Source: Akkermansiaceae bacterium
Lineage (GTDB): Bacteria; Verrucomicrobiota; Verrucomicrobiia; Verrucomicrobiales; Akkermansiaceae
Reading direction: 5' to 3'
Assembly (NCBI GenBank): GCA_022510805.1
Contig: JAFLSS010000006.1
Location: forward strand, 1 to 59,223
Length of the DNA stretch: 59,223 nucleotides
The position numbers were made by a program, and so were the translations under genes. This document shows, piece by piece, positions 24,854 through 31,495 of this stretch (position 1 is its first letter; the number at the start of each line of letters is the position of its first letter). Under the pieces are notes generated by a model. That model saw only the letters and a program-made list of their open reading frames with translations. It made no database searches and had not been told where the DNA came from.

Positions 24854-25029
24854 AGCGGGAGTCGGAGAGTGAGGGGAGTGGTGGAGAGTGCGGGAAAAAA
24901 AGAGGGAGCTTGCAGATAGATCACTACAAGCTCCATGTCGTCAACAGACGCTGTGCATTGCCGCCCTTGGCGGCGCACCTCTCTCTTCCCGTGTGGTGTG
25001 TTGTGCCAAACGGGTTGTGTGCGTGGAAA

Positions 25030-25275
25030 TCAGGGCAGCAGATTCACGGCGCGTGCGCGGCGGATCTCGCGGGTGATCTTGCGGTGTGTCTTGGCGGAAA
25101 CACCTGTCACGCGGCGGGGAAGAATCTTGCCGGTCTCAGAAGTGAACTTGGAGAGGAACTCCGGGTTGCACATGTCGATGGCACCGGCGGGGATGTCGAT
25201 GCGGCGACGCGGCATGGACTTGTTGCAGGTGCGGAAACGGATGCGACGCTCTACGCTTTTGAACTCAGTAATCAT
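25030..25275 (-). CDS. rpsR: Ribosomal protein S18
   Basis: An 81-residue small-subunit protein. 'FLSKFTSETGKILPRRVTGV' and 'HRKITREIRRARAVNLLP' are the conserved S18 core. It lies 28 nt after rpmG on the same strand; rpsF and rplI, common partners elsewhere, are not adjacent. Confidence 0.96.
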   Translation of the reverse strand: MITEFKSVERRIRFRTCNKSMPRRRIDIPAGAIDMCNPEFLSKFTSETGKILPRRVTGVSAKTHRKITREIRRARAVNLLP

Positions 25276-25303
25276 AGTTGATGTTTCGTTGGAAAGGGTA
25301 GGT

Positions 25304-25477
25304 TTAGCGCATCTCGCGGTGCAGCGTGCGGCGCTTCAGGTACGGATTGAACTTGATTTTCTCCAGACGGCCGGGAGTGCGCTGGCTCTTCTTGTTGCGG
25401 GTGGTCACGTAGCGAGAAGGAGTCTTGCCCTCTGCTTTGGCCTCTGTGCATTCGAGGATGATGATGTCTCTAGGCAT
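25304..25477 (-). CDS. rpmG: Ribosomal protein L33
   Basis: A 57-residue open frame on the minus strand starting at ATG 25477 and ending in TAA. It reads '[18 protein letters not shown]', then '[19 protein letters not shown]' and '[16 protein letters not shown]', a full L33. It has a single Cys rather than two CxxC pairs, so it is a zinc-free type. It sits between the DksA-like gene (35 nt) and rpsR (28 nt) in what looks like one operon. Confidence 0.95.
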   Translation of the reverse strand: MPRDIIILECTEAKAEGKTPSRYVTTRNKKSQRTPGRLEKIKFNPYLKRRTLHREMR

Positions 25478-25512
25478 GGTTGCGTGTTGTTGACTTGAGG
25501 CGGTATTCTACA

Positions 25513-27135
25513 CTATTCTTCGTCTTCGTCAAGCATAATCGTAGATTCGATGACTTTTTGTAGTCCGGAAAATCCGACATCGCCTGAATTTTTGTTGCGA
25601 TAGTTGGAGAATGAGCCGTATTTTTTCTCGTATTCTTCCTGGCATTTCACGGTGAGGCGGCAGTAGGGGCGCGCCTGCAAACGCTTGCGCGGGATGGGTT
25701 CCAGCGAGATTTCGCAGACTCCGTAGGTGCCTTTTTCGATGCGCTGCAGGGCGGCGTCGATCTCAAAAAGCTGCTCGCGGTCTTTGTCGAGGCGCAGGAT
25801 GGTGATATCGCGCTGCTCGGCCTCGCTGCCCGCATCGCCGATATGCTGGCCGGAAGAGGAGGAAACATTGGAATCCCCGCTGCGCAGGTGGTCACGCGTG
25901 ACGTTGTGCATGTTGGGCAGCAGTTCATCGCGCATTTGCATGAGCACTTTTTTCTGCTCGGCCAGGAAGGCTTTCCAGCCGGGTTCTGCACGCAGGAGGG
26001 CGAGGGTGCTCTTGATCTTTTTGCGGCGCTCGCTTTCTTTGGTGAGGGCGGCGGTGTCTCCGCTCGGCTTGGCAGCCGGTTTCGGAGCTGTAGCAGCGGG
26101 CTTGGCCGTGGTGGCAGGCTTCGGAGCTGTAGCGGTGGGTTTGGCCGTGGTGGCAGGCTTCGGAGCTGTAGCAGCGGGTTTGGCCGTGGTGGCAGGCTTC
26201 GGAGCTGTAGCGGCGGGCTTGGCCGTGGTGGCTGGTTTCTTGACAGCTGCGGCGGGCTTGGCCGGGGTGGCCGGCTTCTTGACAGCTGCGGCGGGCTTGG
26301 CCGGGGTGGCCGGCTTCTTGACAGCTGCGGCGGGCTTGGCCGGAGTGGCCGGTTTCTTAGCTGCGGCGGCGGGCTTGGCCGGGGTGGCCGGTTTCTTGAC
26401 AGCTGCGGCGGGTTTGGCCGGAGTAGTCGGCTTCTTAGCTGCGGCGGCGGGCTTGGCCGGAGTGGCAGGCTTCTTAACAGCGGCGGCGGGCTTGGACGGA
26501 GTGGCCGGCTTCTTGACAGCGGCGGCAGGCTTGGCCGGAGTGGCCGGTTTCTTAGCTGCGGCGGCGGGTTTGGCCGGGGTAGTCGGCTTCTTGACAGCGG
26601 CGGCGGGTTTGGCCGGGGTAGTCGGCTTCTTGACAGCGGCAGCGGGCTTGGCCGGAGTGGCAGGCTTCTTAGCTGCGGCGGCAGGCTTGGCCGGGGTAGT
26701 CGGTTTCTTAGCTGCGGCGGCGGGCTTGGCCGGAGTAGTCGGTTTCTTAGCTGCGGCGGCGGGCTTGGCCGGAGTGGTCGGTTTCTTAGCAGCAGCGGCG
26801 GGCTTGGCCGGAGTAGTTGGCTTCTTAGCAGCAGCGGCGGGCTTGGCCGGAGTTGTCGGCTTCTTAGCTGCGGCGGCAGGCTTGGCCGGAGTGGTCGGCT
26901 TCTTAGCTGCGGCGGCGGGCTTGGCCGGGGTGGCCGGTTTCTTAGCAGCGGCGGCGGGCTTGGCCGGAGTAGTCGGCTTCTTAGCTGCGGCGGCGGGCTT
27001 GGCCGGAGTAGTCGGCTTCTTAGCTGCGGCGGCAGGCTTGGCCGGAGTGGCCGGTTTCTTGGCGGCCGGGGAAGGCTTGGCCGGGGTGGCCGGTTTCTTG
27101 GCCGGGGTGGGTTTGCTGGATTTCGAGGTCGCCAT
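25513..27135 (-). CDS. DksA/TraR-type protein with a long Lys/Ala/Pro-rich N-terminal repeat tail
   Basis: A 540-residue protein. Residues about 18-360 are some 26 copies of a 13-residue unit (AKPAAAAKKPTTP and variants). The C-terminal 160 residues are DksA-like: a coiled coil ('RRKKIKSTLALLRAEPGWKA', 'KKVLMQMRDELLPN'), 'DITILRLDKDREQLFEIDAA' and 'RIEKGTYGVCEISLEPIPRK'. DksA binds the RNA polymerase secondary channel and alters initiation at ribosomal and other promoters. The canonical CxxC-x17-CxxC zinc site is reduced: first and last Cys remain, the second is Ser and the third Thr. The tail resembles histone-H1-like and AlgP proteins, suggesting nucleic-acid binding. The ATG at 27135 gives 'MATSKSSKPTPAKK'; an upstream ATG at 27186 adds 17 residues. 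rpmG-rpsR follow. Confidence 0.85.
   Translation of the reverse strand: MATSKSSKPTPAKKPATPAKPSPAAKKPATPAKPAAAAKKPTTPAKPAAAAKKPTTPAKPAAAAKKPATPAKPAAAAKKPTTPAKPAAAAKKPTTPAKPAAAAKKPTTPAKPAAAAKKPTTPAKPAAAAKKPTTPAKPAAAAKKPTTPAKPAAAAKKPATPAKPAAAVKKPTTPAKPAAAVKKPTTPAKPAAAAKKPATPAKPAAAVKKPATPSKPAAAVKKPATPAKPAAAAKKPTTPAKPAAAVKKPATPAKPAAAAKKPATPAKPAAAVKKPATPAKPAAAVKKPATPAKPAAAVKKPATTAKPAATAPKPATTAKPAATAPKPATTAKPTATAPKPATTAKPAATAPKPAAKPSGDTAALTKESERRKKIKSTLALLRAEPGWKAFLAEQKKVLMQMRDELLPNMHNVTRDHLRSGDSNVSSSSGQHIGDAGSEAEQRDITILRLDKDREQLFEIDAALQRIEKGTYGVCEISLEPIPRKRLQARPYCRLTVKCQEEYEKKYGSFSNYRNKNSGDVGFSGLQKVIESTIMLDEDEE
26064..27110 (-). repeat. 39-bp tandem repeats, about 26 copies
   Basis: The repeat tail of the DksA-like gene is a 39-bp tandem array, one unit per 13 residues, with only a few codon differences between units. 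Period-preserving expansions or contractions would stay in frame. Four units at the 3' end of the array form a sub-type (AKPAATAPKPATT). Confidence 0.92.
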
Positions 27136-27320
27136 AATTGATTGAGTGAGATATTGGTATAGTGGGGTTTGCCGGAGCCTCCGCATCCGGTGTGCTCTGA
27201 TTACCTCCTGCTACTACCATAAAGCCGAGGATGTTTCAAGGCTAAATTGCATCTTACTCAAACTTTGTTGGGTACTTGTGTGGTGTGTTGTTTTTCTCCG
27301 GATGCCTTCGGGAATACCGC

Positions 27321-27349
27321 TTGACTCCATTCGATTTTGAGCGTATGCT
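27321..27349 (+). promoter_or_regulatory. Promoter for the M42 peptidase gene
   Basis: TTGACT at 27321-27326 and TATGCT at 27344-27349 with 17-nt spacing. The ATG at 27358 is 8 nt beyond the -10 box, predicting a leader of at most a couple of nucleotides. Confidence 0.55.
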
Positions 27350-27357
27350 CAATGGTG

Positions 27358-28488
27358 ATGAACACAAAACTTTTTAAGGAGTTGTGCGAGGCGACGGGCG
27401 CGCCCGGCTTCGAGTATGAGATTCGTGAGATGATTGTCCGCGAGATGACGCCGCTTTCCGATGAGGTGAGTATCGACAACATCGGCAATGTGACCTGTCT
27501 GATCCGCGGCAAGAGCTCGGAGAAGCGCATCGCGTGTGCGGCTCACATGGATGAGATTGGCTTTATTGTGCGCCATATCGATGATCAGGGCTTTATCCGC
27601 ATTCTTCCGCTGGGTGGGTTTGACCCCAAGACTCTCACGGCGCAGCGCGTGGTGGTGCATGGCACGAAGGATCTGCCCGGCTGCATGGGTGTGAAGCCTA
27701 TCCATGTGATGACGCCGGATGAGCGCACAAAGATGCCGGCTGTCACCGATTTTGTGGTGGATCTCGGCATGCCCAAAGAGGAGGTGGAGAAGTATGTGTC
27801 CATCGGTGATTCCATCACCCGCATCGGGGATCTCATCGAGATGGGGGATTGCCTGAATGTGAAGAGTATTGACAACCGCGGCGGCTGCTACATGCTCATT
27901 GAGGCGGTGCGCGCCATCCGCGCGGCGAAGCTGCTGCCGGATTATGATCTCTATGCCATCTTCTCCGTGCAGGAGGAAGTGGGGCTGCGCGGCGCCCAGG
28001 CGGCGACTCTCAAGGTGCAGCCGGATTTCGCCTTTGCGCTGGATACGACGATTGCGTTTGATACGCCCGGCTCCGGCGCGTTCGACAAGTGCACGGTGCT
28101 CGGCAAGGGCGCTGCGGTGAAGGTGTACGATGGTACGCTCATCACGGATTCGCGCATGGTGAAATACATGACGGCTCTTTGCGAGGAGAAGCAGATCCCG
28201 CACCAGCTGGAGCTGCTCGCTGCCGGTGGCACAGACGCCGGCGCGCTGCAGAAGTATACGGCCGGCGGCAGCATCACCGGGGCGGTGTCCATCCCGGTGC
28301 GCAATGTGCACCAGAGCATCGAGATGGCGCATAAGGTGGATGTGCAGGCCTGTGTGGATCTGCTCGCCGCCTGCCTCACTTCGCTCTCCCGCTGGGATTG
28401 GTCGTGGAAGCGCGTGGAGCGCAAGCTGGCGCCTGCTGCCAAAGCGGCTGCCCCGAAAGCTAAGAAAGGCTGCGCTAAGCGCAAGTGA
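27358..28488 (+). CDS. M42-family metallopeptidase (glutamyl/deblocking aminopeptidase type)
   Basis: A 376-residue di-metal aminopeptidase of the M42 group, which form large tetrahedral complexes that trim peptides in the cytoplasm. Metal and catalytic residues are visible: His/Asp in 'CAAHMDEIGFIV', Asp in 'SIDNRGGCYMLIEAV', the Glu pair in 'VQEEVGLRGAQ', Asp in 'FALDTTIAFD' and His in 'VHQSIEMAH'. The C-terminal 25 residues form a Lys/Ala tail ('PAAKAAAPKAKKGCAKRK') not needed for catalysis. The start at 27358 fits both the family N-terminus and the promoter; ATG 27352 and GTG 27355 are alternatives. Confidence 0.93.
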   Translation: MNTKLFKELCEATGAPGFEYEIREMIVREMTPLSDEVSIDNIGNVTCLIRGKSSEKRIACAAHMDEIGFIVRHIDDQGFIRILPLGGFDPKTLTAQRVVVHGTKDLPGCMGVKPIHVMTPDERTKMPAVTDFVVDLGMPKEEVEKYVSIGDSITRIGDLIEMGDCLNVKSIDNRGGCYMLIEAVRAIRAAKLLPDYDLYAIFSVQEEVGLRGAQAATLKVQPDFAFALDTTIAFDTPGSGAFDKCTVLGKGAAVKVYDGTLITDSRMVKYMTALCEEKQIPHQLELLAAGGTDAGALQKYTAGGSITGAVSIPVRNVHQSIEMAHKVDVQACVDLLAACLTSLSRWDWSWKRVERKLAPAAKAAAPKAKKGCAKRK

Positions 28489-28537
28489 TCAGCGGCCGGT
28501 GGGCGCGCGTTCTCTGGCGCGCCCGGCCCAACACAAG

Positions 28538-28565
28538 GGCGCCCCTGCCATGGAGCCGGGGCGCC
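28538..28565. terminator. Terminator candidate between M42 peptidase and nth
   Basis: An 8-bp stem (ggcgcccc/ggggcgcc) with a 12-nt loop lies between two convergent genes. The T tract after it is short, so termination strength is uncertain. Confidence 0.45.
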
Positions 28566-28589
28566 TTTGTATTGGGCAGGAGGGCGGGT

Positions 28590-29216
28590 TTAGGCAGGAG
28601 TGCCGCTGAGGCGCGCGCAGATGGCGCAGGTGGGCTTGCAGCCGCGCGCGGGGCAGTAGGTGCGCCCCCATAGGACAAAGCGCAGGTGTAGCGCGCCCCA
28701 GGTGCTGATGGGGAAGCGTTTTTTGAGATCTGCTTCCACTTGGTTGACATCTTTGCCCCGTGAGAGCCCCCAGCGCCGCGCGAGGCGGAAGATGTGCGTA
28801 TCGACCGGGAAAGCCGGGTGGCCGAAGGCTTGGTTCATGACGACAGAGGCGGTTTTGTGCCCCACACCCGGCAGAGCCTCGAGTTCCTCGAAGGTGCAGG
28901 GGACTTGGCCGCCATGCCTTCGGAGCAGGAGCTGCGCCATCTCGACGAGGCGGTGCGCCTTGGTGTCCGCCAGCCCGCAGGTGGAGATGAGGGCGCGCAC
29001 TTCCTGCGGGCTCATGGCTGCCAGCGCTGCGGCATGGGGCGCTGCTGCAAATAGCCCGGGTGTCACGAGATTGACCCGCGCGTCGGTGCATTGGGCAGAG
29101 AGCATGACCGCGACGAGCAGGGTGAATGCATCTGTGTGGTGCAGAGGCACCTCCGGGTGGGGGAAGGCTTTTTCGAGTTCTTCTGCTACTATCCGGGCTT
29201 TTTCGGCTATTTTCAT
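28590..29216 (-). CDS. nth: Endonuclease III-type DNA glycosylase/AP lyase
   Basis: Nth removes oxidised pyrimidines and cuts at the abasic site. The 208-residue protein has the helix-hairpin-helix 'LPGVGHKTASVVMNQAF' with the catalytic Lys, and the catalytic Asp in 'FPVDTHIFRLARRW'. The iron-sulfur loop near the C-terminus is unusual: 'CPARGCKPTCAIC' has spacing 4-3-2 rather than the standard C-x6-C-x2-C-x5-C, and the canonical last Cys is absent. The start at 29216 gives the usual N-terminus; an ATG at 29243 is an alternative. Confidence 0.92.
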   Translation of the reverse strand: MKIAEKARIVAEELEKAFPHPEVPLHHTDAFTLLVAVMLSAQCTDARVNLVTPGLFAAAPHAAALAAMSPQEVRALISTCGLADTKAHRLVEMAQLLLRRHGGQVPCTFEELEALPGVGHKTASVVMNQAFGHPAFPVDTHIFRLARRWGLSRGKDVNQVEADLKKRFPISTWGALHLRFVLWGRTYCPARGCKPTCAICARLSGTPA

Positions 29217-29348
29217 GGGGCGGGGGAGGGGGGATAAACTCACACGCCACGGAGGCTTGCCCCCGTGGCGTGTGGATGCCGCCGTGTGCTGTGCCCGCTC
29301 TCTCGGGGGGCTTAGCTCCGGCGTGTGGCCTGTCGGTTCACTCCGTTG

Positions 29349-29555
29349 TCAGCGGCGCACATTGCTCAGCGGGCCGAGCACGGCATCACCCTCTGTCTTG
29401 GTGAGGATGCTCCAGGATTTGGACACATCGGTGCTGCCCTTGGGGGCAACGACGGTGCGGTTGCTGGCGGGAACAGACGGCACGCTGCGCTGGCAGCTCG
29501 GGAGGGCTGCGGCGCTCAGCGCGACAAGGCTCAGGAGGGAAAGAAGACGGGTCAT
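29349..29555 (-). CDS. Small lipoprotein
   Basis: A 68-residue protein with a lipoprotein signal peptide (lipobox 'ALPSC') and a 47-residue mature part without recognisable motifs. It is the last gene of a three-gene minus-strand group that starts with two coiled-coil envelope proteins. Confidence 0.65.
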   Translation of the reverse strand: MTRLLSLLSLVALSAAALPSCQRSVPSVPASNRTVVAPKGSTDVSKSWSILTKTEGDAVLGPLSNVRR

Positions 29556-29578
29556 TGGGAAATGAGGATAGGGTGGAA

Positions 29579-30442
29579 TTAAAGACCAAGGGGTTTTTGG
29601 CGGAAGATGCGGTCACCGATCTGGATGCGCACGCCGCGGGGCAGCGTGGATTCATCATACTCAGCCACAACTTGGCCACCGCTCACGCTCACCACGCGCA
29701 GAGTGGTGATGGCGACACCATTGCGCTGCACCAGCAGGCGGGCAGGATCCCCGGCATAGAGACCGCTGTTTTCACCGGCCTTGAACACCACAAAGTGCCA
29801 CTGCGGATCCACGGCGTCCACGGTGAACTCCTCGCCGTTCTTGCGGTAGGCGTCCATGAAGCGCTCGTTGATCTCAAGCTTGTTGGTGAGGTCGACTTCC
29901 AGACCGGCCACCTCGCTGGTGAGCGAGACACGCTCATTTTCCTTGGCGGAGAGCTGGGTCTTGGTGTCGTCGTACTGCGTGTTGAAATCCTTGACATGCT
30001 CCTCGAGCTTGGAGGCGGCGTCCTCCGGCGCAGTATCAGCCAGGAGGGGCACGCTGTGGATGGCGGCGACGATGCGGTCATTCTCCTCTTCCTGCTCCTT
30101 GAAGCGGCGCTTGGCCTCTTCAACGCGGTTTCTGATCTCCTCCAGCTTCACCTTGTTTTCATCCAGCGCGTATTTGGCGGCATCCAGGTCTTCCTGTGCC
30201 TTGCGGGCGAGCACAAGCGCCTGCTCATTGGCTTTCACCGCTTCGGCGCGCTTGCGAGCCACATTGGCCGCCTGAGAATCGAGCTCCGAATTCGTGAGGG
30301 TCATGCCGGACGGCTCCGAGCCCAGACCAACCCGGGCGTCTACCAGCATGCGCGTCGTCTTAGTTTGCGTGGCTGCATACTGATAGCCAAAAACCATCAG
30401 CCCGGCCGCTAGGACAGGAGGAATATATGAAGTGATTTTCAT
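29579..30442 (-). CDS. Membrane-anchored coiled-coil protein, C-terminal beta domain (second of pair)
   Basis: The 287-residue protein has an N-terminal hydrophobic anchor (residues 5-22), a long coiled coil of about 140 residues rich in Glu, Lys and Arg, and a C-terminal beta domain ('WHFVVFKAGENSGLYAGDPA', 'GVRIQIGDRIF'). The last part shares its pattern with the neighbouring gene, so the two are probably paralogues. The pattern recalls the FlgT C-terminal domain ('GDRI/V' ending); this is inference. Likely periplasmic, membrane tethered. Function unknown. Confidence 0.75.
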   Translation of the reverse strand: MKITSYIPPVLAAGLMVFGYQYAATQTKTTRMLVDARVGLGSEPSGMTLTNSELDSQAANVARKRAEAVKANEQALVLARKAQEDLDAAKYALDENKVKLEEIRNRVEEAKRRFKEQEEENDRIVAAIHSVPLLADTAPEDAASKLEEHVKDFNTQYDDTKTQLSAKENERVSLTSEVAGLEVDLTNKLEINERFMDAYRKNGEEFTVDAVDPQWHFVVFKAGENSGLYAGDPARLLVQRNGVAITTLRVVSVSGGQVVAEYDESTLPRGVRIQIGDRIFRQKPLGL

Positions 30443-30463
30443 AGGGGTAGGCAGGGAAAGGGG

Positions 30464-31342
30464 TTATTTCTGAGAGTTGGGGCGCACGGCGATGACGCGG
30501 TCTCCCGGGTGCACGGCTTCACCGACAACGAGGGTGCTGTAGACAACATCGCAGCTGGAGCGGTTGTTTTCGACCAGGGTGACATTGAGCTCGCAAATCT
30601 TCTTGTCACCGCGCATGACAGCCAAGCGCGAGCCGATCACCACACCGCCGTCTACGCCTTTGTCGATGATGACGTAGTCCCAGTTCCTATCAGCGGTGAT
30701 GACGCGGCTCTCCAGCTCCACGGGGGAGATGCGTGCGCGGCGGTCGCGGGCGATGCCCTCAGCCTTGGCGATGGCGGCGGTGAGGTCATCACGGCGTGCC
30801 ACAAGCACCTCTACACTAGCTGTTTCTTGCGCGAGATTCTGATCCAGTTCTTCTTTCTTGACATCCAGCGAGTGGAGATTGGACGCAATTTTCTCAAACA
30901 GCTCGGGATCACCCGCGCTCATATCCTCCGCATCGGCGCCCACCTTTTCAAGCAGTTCCCGCAGGTCATCGCGTGAGGAAATGCTTTTGATGATCTCATC
31001 GAGGTGCTCTTTTTGCTTCTGAGCAAGGCCTGCAGTTGTTTCATATTCTTGCTCGAGGGAAGCAGTTTCCTGCTTGACACGCTCCGTTTCTTCCTCCACG
31101 CGGGTGCGCTCTTCCTCGGCGTCTGCCTTGCGCTTCACGAGCCACTCGTTGCGCATCTTGGCATATTCGGCGATGTATTCATCCATGAATACTTCCTTAT
31201 TCTTGTTGGTAGCGTTCTCCAGCTGGGTGCGGAGAGCCGCCACCTCACCATTCGAGGAGACAACTGCTGTGTGTGTTTTGTAAAACACGTATGAGGCAAA
31301 ACCAAACAGCACGAGAGCGACGATTAAGATATATTTCCACAT
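30464..31342 (-). CDS. Membrane-anchored coiled-coil protein, C-terminal beta domain (first of pair)
   Basis: The 292-residue protein has an N-terminal TM helix ('ILIVALVLFGFASYVF'), a coiled-coil region from about residue 30 to 200 and a C-terminal domain with 'WDYVIIDKGVDGGVVIGSRL' and 'HPGDRVIAVRP'. It starts 21 nt before the second paralogue on the same strand. An envelope scaffold or tether role is plausible; nothing catalytic is visible. Confidence 0.75.
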   Translation of the reverse strand: MWKYILIVALVLFGFASYVFYKTHTAVVSSNGEVAALRTQLENATNKNKEVFMDEYIAEYAKMRNEWLVKRKADAEEERTRVEEETERVKQETASLEQEYETTAGLAQKQKEHLDEIIKSISSRDDLRELLEKVGADAEDMSAGDPELFEKIASNLHSLDVKKEELDQNLAQETASVEVLVARRDDLTAAIAKAEGIARDRRARISPVELESRVITADRNWDYVIIDKGVDGGVVIGSRLAVMRGDKKICELNVTLVENNRSSCDVVYSTLVVGEAVHPGDRVIAVRPNSQK

Positions 31343-31375
31343 TGCGAGAGTAAATTGGAACTGTACGCTATTCTT

Positions 31376-31402
31376 TTTATACTACCAGACTCAGCTTGGC
31401 AA
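31376..31402 (-). promoter_or_regulatory. Promoter candidate for the coiled-coil operon
   Basis: On the minus strand TTGCCA (31397-31402) and TATAAA (31376-31381) with a 15-nt spacer, about 33 nt upstream of the first start codon. The spacer is shorter than ideal. Confidence 0.4.
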
Positions 31403-31437
31403 TCAAAAAATATCTGCCGGACACATTTTTTTTAGGC

Positions 31438-31473
31438 AAAAACAAAGCCGCCCACCTCAGGCAGGTGGGCGGC
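31438..31473 (-). terminator. Terminator after pnp
   Basis: An 11-bp perfect stem (gccgcccacct/aggtgggcggc) with a 5-nt loop, followed on the minus strand by a T-rich run. It lies just past the pnp stop codon and separates pnp from the coiled-coil operon. Confidence 0.85.
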
Positions 31474-31495
31474 TGGGGTAAGATGTTGACAAAAA

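Noticed and set aside
26064-27110. CRISPR-like array
   Set aside because: 39-bp units are directly adjacent without spacers and are in frame with a protein.
25727-27145. Two plus-strand Gly/Ala/Val repeat frames (PE-PGRS-like look)
   Set aside because: They are antisense to the Lys/Ala/Pro repeat of the DksA-like gene, whose C-terminal domain proves the coding strand.
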